NCBI RefSeq assembly: GCF_001512285.1
Contig: NZ_LNUV01000001.1
Location: 168,015 to 232,014 of the forward strand
Length of the DNA stretch: 64,000 nucleotides
Reading direction: 5' to 3'
From: Arthrobacter sp. EpRS71
GTDB taxonomy: Bacteria > Actinomycetota > Actinomycetes > Actinomycetales > Micrococcaceae
The notes below the pieces were generated by a model. It did no database searches. It was not told the origin of the DNA and saw nothing but the letters and a program-made list of their open reading frames with translations. Shown in pieces: positions 54,335-61,985 of the stretch. Position 1 is the stretch's first letter. Every line of letters begins with the position of its first letter. The position numbers and the translations under genes were made by a program.

Positions 54335-55834
54335 ATGAGCACCACGTCAGACAACGCCTTGGAAGCGACGCCTTCAGGTGAGGAGCCAGAGCTTAAACGA
54401 GTGCTCGGACCCAAACTGCTCCTTCTCTTCATTGTGGGTGACATTCTGGGGGCCGGGGTCTACGCGGTCACGGGGACCATGGCAGGGACAGTCGGTGGCA
54501 TCGTCTGGTTGCCGTTCCTGCTCGCCTTTGTGGTGGCCACCCTCACCGCGTTTTCCTACCTCGAATTGGTGACCCAGTACCCCCAGGCTGCTGGAGCGGC
54601 GCTCTACACGCACAAGGCCTTCGGGATCCATTTCGTCACCTTCCTCGTGGCGTTCGCCGTTGTTTGCTCCGGCATCACCAGTGCCTCAACATCTGCCAAC
54701 GTCCTTGCCCAGAACTTCTTTGGTGGCTTGGAAGTCAACGGCTGGATGGACGTGCCGGACCGCGGCGTGATCACAGCGGTAGCCTTGGGCTTCATGCTGC
54801 TGCTGGCGGCGATCAACCTGCGTGGAGTTGGGGAGAGCGTGAAGTTCAACGTCATTCTCACAGCAGTGGAGGTCATCGCCCTCTGCGTCGTGATCGGGGT
54901 GGGCTTTTTCGTCATGGCGCAAGGAACCGGCAACGTCCAGGAAATCTTCGTGTTCACCGACTACCAGGACAAGGGTTTGTTCCTGGCCGTTACCGCAGCC
55001 ACCTCCATTGCCTTTTTCGCCATGGTTGGTTTCGAGGACTCCGTCAACATGGTTGAAGAAACCAGGAACCCGGAGCGGATTTTTCCCCGCACCATGCTGA
55101 CTGGCCTTGGCATCGCAGTGATTCTCTACATGCTGGTTGCTGTGTCCGTGGTCAGTGTGCTCACTCCTGCGGAGCTTGGGCAGATCAGGGAGGCCGAAGG
55201 TGCGGCACTCCTTGAAGTGGTGCACAAAGGCTCTCCCGACTTTCCCATCGACAAGATCTTTCCTTTCCTCGCCGTCTTCGCCGTAGCCAACACAGCATTG
55301 ATCAACATGTTGATGGCCAGCCGGCTGATTTATGGCATGGCACGCCAGCACGTTCTGCCGCGGTCCTTGGGAAAGGTCTTGCCGGGCCGCAGGTCACCAT
55401 GGGCCGGAATCGTGTTTTCCACCGTTCTTGCCCTGGGACTGATCTGGTACGTCAGCAGCGACCCCTCAAGCAACATCGTGGCGAATCTTTCCGGAACCAC
55501 GGCCTTTCTCCTGCTGTGCGTTTTCACACTGGTCAACGTGGCATGCGTCGTTCTCCGCCGAAAGCGGGATCCGCACCGGAAAGTGTTCTTCACCTCTCCA
55601 GGACAACTCCCCTTGGTTGCCGCTGTGCTCTGCGCTTTTCTCGCTGGTCCCTGGGTGGGCAGGAGCCCCGTCCAGTACCAAGTGGCCGGCGGCCTGATGG
55701 CCATCGGCGTGGTGCTGTGGTTCATCACCTGGCTCATTACCAGGAAGAGCAACGGCGGCGGAGGAGAACCGGCGGTTGCCAGCGCGGACGCTGACACGAA
55801 CAGCCACAGATCACAGCAGCCACCGCAGGACTAA
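54335..55834 (+). CDS. APC-family amino acid permease
   Basis: 499 aa, about 12 helices. APC features are LLLLFIVGDILGAGVYAVTGTMAG in helix 1, YPQAAGAALYTHKAFG and AFFAMVGFEDSVNMVEETRNPERIFPRTML. It should be an amino acid/proton symporter or exchanger. Its substrate cannot be read from sequence, and no metabolic partner lies beside it. It converges on the metallo-beta-lactamase-fold gene with only 7 bp between stops. Confidence 0.88.
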   Translation: MSTTSDNALEATPSGEEPELKRVLGPKLLLLFIVGDILGAGVYAVTGTMAGTVGGIVWLPFLLAFVVATLTAFSYLELVTQYPQAAGAALYTHKAFGIHFVTFLVAFAVVCSGITSASTSANVLAQNFFGGLEVNGWMDVPDRGVITAVALGFMLLLAAINLRGVGESVKFNVILTAVEVIALCVVIGVGFFVMAQGTGNVQEIFVFTDYQDKGLFLAVTAATSIAFFAMVGFEDSVNMVEETRNPERIFPRTMLTGLGIAVILYMLVAVSVVSVLTPAELGQIREAEGAALLEVVHKGSPDFPIDKIFPFLAVFAVANTALINMLMASRLIYGMARQHVLPRSLGKVLPGRRSPWAGIVFSTVLALGLIWYVSSDPSSNIVANLSGTTAFLLLCVFTLVNVACVVLRRKRDPHRKVFFTSPGQLPLVAAVLCAFLAGPWVGRSPVQYQVAGGLMAIGVVLWFITWLITRKSNGGGGEPAVASADADTNSHRSQQPPQD

Positions 55835-55841
55835 CCCGGAT

Positions 55842-56654
55842 TCACGTCAGGGAGTCGAAATCTCCCCGCGTCCATGCTGCATGCCGCTGGGCAGAGTCCT
55901 GCAGAATGGTTTTCGCTCCGGCGGCTATCACGTTGTTGAAGTTGCCGTAGATGCGATCGAACTCCAGCTCCTCCAGCTGGGCGGCGATGCGCAACGCCAC
56001 AGCTCCTGACAGTGGCAAACGATTGGGATAGCTGCGCATGAACGCAACCGTGCGCCGGTCAGGGTTGGGAAAGACGCTGTCGCCGGTCAGCAGTACCCCT
56101 TTGCCGCCCGCTCCGGTTGCCCAGTGAGCCACCGCGCTTCCCGGGAAGTGACCGCCGGTCTGATGCAGGGCCAGCCCCTCGGCAATTGTCATGCTGCCGG
56201 ACCAAGAGGCGACGCTTTGGTCATTGCGGCCAAGCCAGTGGCGATCCGCCTCGGCCACCAGGACAGGGACGTTTCCAAGGCGCCGCGACCATTCCACCTG
56301 CACGCCAAACATGTGAGGATGGCTGGCCGCGATTGCAACGACGGGACCATGCTCAAGGACCAGTTTCACTGCCTTGTCATCGATGTAACCCACAGGGTCC
56401 CACAGCAGTGAGCCGTGCGGCGTCACCACAAGCTGGGCAGTTTGGCCAATACCGACCTTGGGCTCTGTCCTGATCCCGATGAGTCCGGGTTCATTTTCCT
56501 CCATCACCGTCTGCTGGCCAGCCCGCTCCAGCCCGTCCAAGGTGAGCCATTGCTGTCCGTCCTCGGGCACGTACTGCCGTTCGTCGGCGCAGATCGGACA
56601 GAGATCGGGCACGGGTTCATCGCGTTCTACGGCGCAGGTAGCGCAGATCAGCAT
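55842..56654 (-). CDS. metallo-beta-lactamase-fold protein with N-terminal zinc-ribbon-like CxxC pairs
   Basis: 270 aa from the ATG at 56654, which has GGAAGGA 6 bp upstream; an in-frame GTG at 56669 is weaker. Two CxxC pairs (Cys4/7 and Cys19/22) form a rubredoxin-like knuckle. The beta-lactamase-like body has SHPHMFG (His112, His114) where active members have HxHxDH, then His169 in GGHFPG and Asp192 in LTGDSVF. Loss of the second half of the first metal motif suggests altered or single-metal binding. The function is unknown. Confidence 0.8.
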   Translation of the reverse strand: MLICATCAVERDEPVPDLCPICADERQYVPEDGQQWLTLDGLERAGQQTVMEENEPGLIGIRTEPKVGIGQTAQLVVTPHGSLLWDPVGYIDDKAVKLVLEHGPVVAIAASHPHMFGVQVEWSRRLGNVPVLVAEADRHWLGRNDQSVASWSGSMTIAEGLALHQTGGHFPGSAVAHWATGAGGKGVLLTGDSVFPNPDRRTVAFMRSYPNRLPLSGAVALRIAAQLEELEFDRIYGNFNNVIAAGAKTILQDSAQRHAAWTRGDFDSLT

Positions 56655-56772
56655 CGGGCGTCCTTCCACAGCACGTTATTCCGCTTGCTCCGCCGGGTGA
56701 CCACAAATGATCATCATGCTTACTATTGTGGAGCAGTCGAAGTTGGAGAGGGACACCACACTAGGAGCGGAC

Positions 56773-56979
56773 ATGGCACTGAGCAAGGGAACACGCGTGG
56801 AGTGGGACACCCCGCAGGGTAAGACGCACGGAAAAATCGTGGAAAAGAAGACCAGCAACTTTGAACTGGACGGAAACAAGCACGTGGCCAGTGAGGACGA
56901 GCCGCAGTACGTGGTGGAATCAGCGAAAACCGGCGCCAGGGCAGCGCACAAGGGCTCCGCGTTGACTGAGAAGAGCTAG
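56773..56979 (+). CDS. small Tudor-like protein (DUF2945, hypervirulence-associated type)
   Basis: 68 aa from the ATG at 56773, with AGGAG 5 bp upstream. The sequence GTRVEWDTPQGKTHGKIVEKKTSNF followed by ASEDEPQYVVESAKTGARAAHKGSAL matches the small DUF2945 family with a Tudor-like barrel. Its role is not known. The flavoprotein gene follows after 4 bp, so the two are co-transcribed. Confidence 0.82.
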   Translation: MALSKGTRVEWDTPQGKTHGKIVEKKTSNFELDGNKHVASEDEPQYVVESAKTGARAAHKGSALTEKS

Positions 56980-56983
56980 CGGC

Positions 56984-58180
56984 ATGAAACGCGTCCACGA
57001 GGTTGCCATCATCGGTGGCGGCAATGCAGGCGTGTCCCTGGCCGCCCGGTTGAAGCGTTACGGGGTCAAGGACATCGCCCTGATCGAGCCCAAAGAACAC
57101 CACCTCTACCAGCCACTGTTCTCGCATATCGCCGGCGGTCGGGCGGAAGTCAAAGAAGCCGTCCGGAGCCAGGAGTCCGTAACCCCAAAGGGTGTCGAGT
57201 GGATCAAGGACAAAGCCGTAAACGTGGATGCGAAGTCCAACTCGGTGACGCTGGCGTCCGGTTCCGCGGTGACCTACCAACACCTTGTGGTGTGCCCCGG
57301 GCTGCAGTACGACTGGGACGCCGTGCCGGGGTTGGCTGAGGCAGTGCACTCACCGTACGGTTCCTCTCACTACGAGTTTGGGCTTGCGCCCAAGCTCTGG
57401 ACGCTCTTGAGCTCCATGACGTCCGGCACTGTCATCTTCACTATGCCCGCTGGACCTGTAAAGTGCGCCGGAGCGAGCCAGAAACCGATGTACCTGGCCT
57501 GCGATTATTGGAGGGAACAGGGCGTCCTGGAGAACATCCGGGTAGTCATGGTCCAGCCATACCCCACAGTCTTCGGCGTTCCCGAGGTGGACGTTGAGCT
57601 TGACCGCAAGATCGCCGAGTACGGCATTGAACTTCGGACCAACAGCGAACTCGTGGCAGTGGATCCTGCGCATCGTGTGGCCACCATCCGCAACATTGCG
57701 GAGCACACCTCAGAGGAGCTGCCGTACGACGTCCTCAACGCCGTTCCGCCCCAGTCAACGCCGGACTGGCTCAAGGCCACGGATTTACCTGCTAACGAAG
57801 ACCAGTACGGCTTTGTGGAGGTGGATAAGGAGACTTTGCAGCATCCCAGGTACCCCAACGTCTGGTCTCTGGGCGACGCCGCAGGTACCTCCAACTCGAA
57901 GGCCGGCGGGGCGCTCCGCCAGCAGACCAAGGTTCTGGCGAAGAACCTGCTCTCGGCCCGGAAAGGTGAACCTCTCCGCGCGAAGTACAACGGATACTCC
58001 GTCTGTCCGTTCACGGTTTCGCGGAACACTGTGGTCTTTGCCGAGTTCGATAATGGTTACAAACCCATGCCAACCATCCCTAAAGTGCCTACCTGGAAGG
58101 AAAGCCGGCTTGCCTGGTGGGTGGACCGCGACATGTTCCCGCAGGTTTACTGGCACCTGATCCTTAAAGGCCGGGCGTAG
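56984..58180 (+). CDS. sulfide:quinone oxidoreductase-type FAD flavoprotein
   Basis: 398 aa. FAD loop AIIGGGNAGVSLAARL at the N-terminus. The pair Cys161 (PAGPVKCAGASQKPMYL) and Cys341 (GYSVCPFTVSRNTVVFAEFD) sits in the same context and at nearly the same distance as the redox cysteines of human-type (SQRDL) sulfide:quinone oxidoreductase. WSLGDAAGTSNSKAGGA is the FAD-closing region. It probably oxidises sulfide to a persulfide and passes electrons to the quinone pool. No persulfide dioxygenase or rhodanese gene is adjacent. Confidence 0.83.
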   Translation: MKRVHEVAIIGGGNAGVSLAARLKRYGVKDIALIEPKEHHLYQPLFSHIAGGRAEVKEAVRSQESVTPKGVEWIKDKAVNVDAKSNSVTLASGSAVTYQHLVVCPGLQYDWDAVPGLAEAVHSPYGSSHYEFGLAPKLWTLLSSMTSGTVIFTMPAGPVKCAGASQKPMYLACDYWREQGVLENIRVVMVQPYPTVFGVPEVDVELDRKIAEYGIELRTNSELVAVDPAHRVATIRNIAEHTSEELPYDVLNAVPPQSTPDWLKATDLPANEDQYGFVEVDKETLQHPRYPNVWSLGDAAGTSNSKAGGALRQQTKVLAKNLLSARKGEPLRAKYNGYSVCPFTVSRNTVVFAEFDNGYKPMPTIPKVPTWKESRLAWWVDRDMFPQVYWHLILKGRA

Positions 58181-58186
58181 AGACGC

Positions 58187-58226
58187 CAAGAGACCGGTCA
58201 GGCCACCAAGCCCGGCCGGTCTCTTG
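58187..58226. terminator. bidirectional hairpin between SQR and cold-shock genes
   Basis: CAAGAGACCGG pairs perfectly with CCGGTCTCTTG (11 bp, 18-base loop), followed by TTGTTG. It lies between convergent stops at 58180 and 58249. Confidence 0.75.
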
Positions 58227-58248
58227 TTGTGAACTCTATGTTGTGAAC

Positions 58249-58452
58249 CTAGGCGGGTTGAATGTTTTCTGCCTGCGGACCTTTGGGGCCCTGCGTGATG
58301 TCGAATTGGACTTTCTGGTTCTCCTCCAGCGAACGGTATCCGCTCGACGTAATTGCTGAGTAGTGAGCAAAAACGTCGGGGCCTCCATCGTCCGGGGCGA
58401 TGAATCCGAAACCCTTTTCAGCGTTAAACCACTTAACTGTTCCTGTTGCCAT
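58249..58452 (-). CDS. cold-shock protein, CspA family
   Basis: 67 aa from the ATG at 58452, which gives the standard CspA start [21 protein letters not shown]1 (KGFGFI) and RNP2 (VFAHYS) motifs are intact; the second reads HYSAI rather than the common HFSAI. It is a single oligonucleotide-binding barrel that acts as an RNA chaperone. The 157-bp region upstream (58453-58609) is probably its leader and promoter. Confidence 0.94.
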   Translation of the reverse strand: MATGTVKWFNAEKGFGFIAPDDGGPDVFAHYSAITSSGYRSLEENQKVQFDITQGPKGPQAENIQPA

Positions 58453-58609
58453 GCCTTTATTTCCTTCACCCGGTCGCCGGTCGGTCCCGCTGGTCGGTTT
58501 GCCGTCCCTGCCACTCACGATATGAGCCTATGGGCCTGTACCGCCCGGGGCAACACATTTGGCCGGGCAACACATCAAACAGGATGGTTTGGAACGGCCG
58601 GGCGCCGCC

Positions 58610-59812
58610 TCAGGCTTTTGGTGTTTGCTGTGCGGGGTCTGCCGATTCCGTGCGGCGTAGCCGGCGAAGCGCCAGCAACGGAAACAGGAGTACAGAGAGC
58701 ATCCCCGCACCTACCAGGGCGGAGGAGATCCCACTGGTGATGAGTCCGTGGTCCCGGCCAATGGTGGTCACCGCCACGATGATGGGCAGGGCTGTGGCCC
58801 CGAACAGCATGAGGGCACTTTTGTCCTTTCGACTCGAGCCGGGCGGTGCGGCGAGCAAGGACGGCACGCCGCGGATGATCAGCAACAGGGCAAGGAACAG
58901 CGGGACCATGGCGAAGGTCAGTGGGCTGGAGGTCAATGCGCCCAGATCAAAGTCGATGCCGGTGTCGATGAAGAAGATGGGAACCAGGAAACCGAAAGCT
59001 ACGGCGTCGATCTTCGTCTCAATCACTTTCCGGTCCACCTCAGGCGCCCGGGCTATGGTGACCTTCCAGAGGACTCCCGCGGCGAAGGCGCCCAGCAGCA
59101 TGTCGAGCCCCAGAATCATGCTGAGCACCACCAGCGTGCTGAGAATCAACAGAATGGACCTCATGGCGAACTGGCTGCTGGTGTGCAGCGTGGCAGTGAC
59201 TTGGGCGTGGAACAAGGTATGCCGTGCTTGGGATGCAAAGTAGATTGCCACGCCGGACAAGAGGACGAAGCCCAGGAGAACTCCTGACGCCACTCCCAGT
59301 TGTTTGCCACTGAAGAACAGCGAGATGGCTATCAACGGACCAAACTCGCCAGCGGCGCCCAACGCGGTAACGGCCACGCCGATTGGCGACTTGGACGCAC
59401 CCGCGTCCCGAAGAATCGGCAGTAACGCGCCCAAGGCAGTGGAGCTCAGGGCGACGCCGACGATCACGGCAGCCTCCGGTGAGGGGACCAGCACAAAACC
59501 TGCGCCGATGCCTGCCGCCAAGGAGATGACCCAGCCAGCAGAAGCACGGTACATGGGACGGCCGCGTATTGCTGTGAAATCGATCTCGTTGCCGGCCACG
59601 AAGAACAGCATGGCCAATCCAAAATCAGCAAGCGTATCGGTAAACGCGGTGGATTGGACCCAGCCCAGGAGGCTCGGACCGAACAGGATTCCAAGAACAA
59701 TCTCAAAAACCACTATCGGTACTTTGACCCAACGGTTAAGCAGCCGGGTGGCAAGAGGGGCCACAACAGCCATGAGGGCGATCAGGACCAGCGACGTGGA
59801 CAAGCCTTGCAT
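58610..59812 (-). CDS. CPA2-type cation/proton antiporter
   Basis: 400 aa from the ATG at 59812, which has GGAGG 8 bp upstream; the open frame extends to 59878. About 12 helices; features include KVPIVVFEIVLGILFGPSLLGWV, the helix with FGLAMLFFVAGNEIDF, and the conserved core GVALSSTALGALLPILRD and GAAGEFGPLIAISL. Such carriers exchange sodium or potassium for protons. There is no TrkA-N regulatory domain at the C-terminus. Confidence 0.88.
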   Translation of the reverse strand: MQGLSTSLVLIALMAVVAPLATRLLNRWVKVPIVVFEIVLGILFGPSLLGWVQSTAFTDTLADFGLAMLFFVAGNEIDFTAIRGRPMYRASAGWVISLAAGIGAGFVLVPSPEAAVIVGVALSSTALGALLPILRDAGASKSPIGVAVTALGAAGEFGPLIAISLFFSGKQLGVASGVLLGFVLLSGVAIYFASQARHTLFHAQVTATLHTSSQFAMRSILLILSTLVVLSMILGLDMLLGAFAAGVLWKVTIARAPEVDRKVIETKIDAVAFGFLVPIFFIDTGIDFDLGALTSSPLTFAMVPLFLALLLIIRGVPSLLAAPPGSSRKDKSALMLFGATALPIIVAVTTIGRDHGLITSGISSALVGAGMLSVLLFPLLALRRLRRTESADPAQQTPKA

Positions 59813-59899
59813 CGGCAGTGCCTCCGGTACCTCGGCTGCTTCAAGGAAAAGTACTCCAAAGCTACCGCCACCGCTCACCGTGCGCCATAACTCGAAGCC

Positions 59900-61144
59900 T
59901 CAGGAAACCGGCCGGACTGGCCATTCCTTACCCGCCCACGGGTCATAGTCTGCGATCAGCTCCTCCTGGGGCGGACGCCGCTCTTCGGGGACGTGCTGAA
60001 GATTAATACGGACCCGATACCAGAGGGAACTCGATCCCCGCATCCCGTCAATGAGGACGTCGGCCGGATGCAGCAGGGAAACAACGTCCGCATGCCGGTC
60101 CTTCCACTCCCGAAGTGCAGTTTCGGCCTCAGGCTTGGTTTTGGTCCGGGCCACTTCGATGAGCGGCATCACGGACACCCGGCGGCCTGATCCATCTCCG
60201 CTCCTGGGGGCTTTCTCTGCGGGTCCAAGCTCCGCGGCCAAGGCGAGAAGCCGATCGAGCGAGCCGGCTGCGTCGTCGATACCTGCGTGCGGGTCTCCCG
60301 ATTCCGCAAAACGTGCGGGTACTGATTGGACTGTGAACTGCTCCGGCCGTGCGGAGCGCACTTCTTCCCATGTGAGCGGGGTTGAGACCCGGGCGTCGGG
60401 GCGGGAACGAACCGAGTAGGCGGAGGCAACGGTGCGGTCCTTGGCGTTTTGGTTGAAGTCCACAAAAACACTTTCACCGCGTTCTTCCTTCCACCATTTG
60501 GCCGTTGCCAGTCCGGGAGCGCGGTTCTCCACTTCGCGGGCAAGGGTTTCTGCGGCGAGGCGCACCTCCCGATAGGACCAGTGGGGTGCGATGCGGACCA
60601 GGATGTGGAGCCCGCGGGATCCACTGGTCTTCGGCCAGCCCACCAGTCCGACGTCGTCCAGAACCTCCTGTGCGACGTAGGCGGTGTCCACAATCCGGGA
60701 CCAGTCGACTCCCGGCATGGGGTCCAGGTCCACCCGGAGCTCGTCGGGATGGTCAAGGTCCTCTGCGCGCACGGGGTGCGGATTGAGGTCCAGGCATCCG
60801 AGATTCACTACCCATGCAAGGCCTGCGGCGTCACGGATGACCGTTTCCTCGGCCGAGGTGCCGGATGAGTAGTGGAGGGTTGCCGTGTCAATAAAGCCAG
60901 GGTGGTTCTCTGGCACGCGTTTCTGAAAGAACGGTTCGGCGTCGATGCCTTTGGGGAAGCGCTTGAGCACCATGGGCCGTCCGCCTGCGCCACGCAGTGC
61001 CCCTTCTGCGACGGCAAGGTAATAGTTCACCAGATCGAGCTTGGTCACCCCTGGCTCGGGAAACACCACTTTGTCCGGATTGGAGATGCGGACCTCATGG
61101 CCGGCGATCTCGAGGATCTCGGCCGGGGGCTTCGACGGGTTCAT
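59900..61144 (-). CDS. LigD-type polymerase-domain protein (non-homologous end joining)
   Basis: 414 aa. Archaeo-eukaryotic-primase-fold LigD polymerase domain: NPDKVVFPEPGVTKLDLVNYYLAVAE, RFPKGI, the metal-binding Asp139/Asp141 in LRVDLDPMPGVDW, then TSGSRGLHILVRI and FVDFNQNAKDRTVASAYSVR. It adds ribo- or deoxynucleotides at broken ends. About 100 residues after the domain (from about 310) form a separate unassigned C-terminal part. It is a stand-alone form: neither the ATP-ligase module, nor a phosphoesterase module, nor ku is present in this window. Confidence 0.88.
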   Translation of the reverse strand: MNPSKPPAEILEIAGHEVRISNPDKVVFPEPGVTKLDLVNYYLAVAEGALRGAGGRPMVLKRFPKGIDAEPFFQKRVPENHPGFIDTATLHYSSGTSAEETVIRDAAGLAWVVNLGCLDLNPHPVRAEDLDHPDELRVDLDPMPGVDWSRIVDTAYVAQEVLDDVGLVGWPKTSGSRGLHILVRIAPHWSYREVRLAAETLAREVENRAPGLATAKWWKEERGESVFVDFNQNAKDRTVASAYSVRSRPDARVSTPLTWEEVRSARPEQFTVQSVPARFAESGDPHAGIDDAAGSLDRLLALAAELGPAEKAPRSGDGSGRRVSVMPLIEVARTKTKPEAETALREWKDRHADVVSLLHPADVLIDGMRGSSSLWYRVRINLQHVPEERRPPQEELIADYDPWAGKEWPVRPVS

Positions 61145-61250
61145 GCGGCCACGCTAGCAATTACCAGCCCTCCCAGCCAGAGTTGCGGGGGAGGAAAGGC
61201 TAAGAAACTGTGAATCCGGGGCCGTGGAATTTGGAAACTGGCTTTAAAAA

Positions 61251-61277
61251 TATAAGTAGGTATGGTGATGTCATACC
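61251..61277 (+). promoter_or_regulatory. -10 box and inverted repeat before a small gene
   Basis: A TATAAG hexamer (61251-61256) in an AT-rich stretch is followed at once by the inverted repeat GGTATG - 7 bases - CATACC (61259-61277). The arrangement resembles an operator at a transcription start. The -35 is poor (TTGGAA, only 14 bp away). It lies 22 bp before the small basic protein gene. Confidence 0.4.
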
Positions 61278-61299
61278 GAAAATACTGAAGGAGCAGAAA

Positions 61300-61434
61300 A
61301 TGTCCGGCAAATCACCCAGCAGTGCCAAGTCGAAAAAGACTGGTAAGACAATTCTCGAAAAGCGTGCCGAAAAGAGAGCAAAGGCCGAAGGCGGCGATAA
61401 CGTCTTTTCCAAGCCAAGAAAGAACCAACGGTAA
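61300..61434 (+). CDS. small basic protein, unknown function
   Basis: 44 aa from the ATG at 61300, with GAAGGAG close upstream. The peptide is highly charged (KSKKTGKTILEKRAEKRAKAEGG), probably one helix with disordered ends, and contains no cysteine. The base composition of gene and leader is AT-richer than its neighbours. I do not recognise the family; RNA or nucleoid binding is a guess from charge only. Confidence 0.6.
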   Translation: MSGKSPSSAKSKKTGKTILEKRAEKRAKAEGGDNVFSKPRKNQR

Positions 61435-61547
61435 GTCCAAGGAGGGGCTGCGCCGCGCGCGAAGGCCGGAGGGCCGACAGCCCGCGCGTCCTGCACCAGG
61501 TTTGCAGAAACGAGCACTGAAAAGTGATTGAATCGGAAGTTAAAGGC

Positions 61548-61898
61548 ATGCAGCAATTAATGACTGTTCTTATAATACCTGCGCGCATCAATGAATGCAT
61601 CCGGGTGGAGCGCATTGAGCCCGCTATGGAAATGCGGCAGTCACTCGTGGAGGGAAATGTTGAAGCCATTTCAGGCCGTGGATGGCACGTTCTCCTGAAC
61701 GACCAAGCGATCCACATTCCTTTGCCACCGAACCCGCGGGCTGAGGTTTTGATCAGGGAGGCAGGAACCCCCATGGAGGACACCGTCAGCGGCACCGCCG
61801 TTTTCCTTGGTCATGGAAGTAACGGCACGGACCAGGATGTGCCGGGCCATCTGCTGAGCTTGGCGGAGCGGCTGTTCCAGACTCGGCTGGCAGCTTAA
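61548..61898 (+). CDS. hypothetical protein, DUF3846-like
   Basis: 116 aa from the ATG at 61548, with GGAAG 8 bp upstream; a GTG at 61524 would add eight residues. MTVLIIPARINECIRVERIEP, then LPPNPRAEVLIREAGTPMEDTVSGTAVFLGHGSNGTDQDVPGHLLSLAERLF resembles the DUF3846 family, which is often found on phages and plasmids, though this is from memory. No function is known. It lies between the small basic protein and poxB without a close operon link. Confidence 0.65.
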   Translation: MQQLMTVLIIPARINECIRVERIEPAMEMRQSLVEGNVEAISGRGWHVLLNDQAIHIPLPPNPRAEVLIREAGTPMEDTVSGTAVFLGHGSNGTDQDVPGHLLSLAERLFQTRLAA

Positions 61899-61985
61899 GA
61901 AGCGGGCGTTCCCAGGTGAGGCCGGGACGGGCCGACTATATTGGCCCTGTCAGCCCACCACCACCTTTGAGGGAGCCTGCACACC

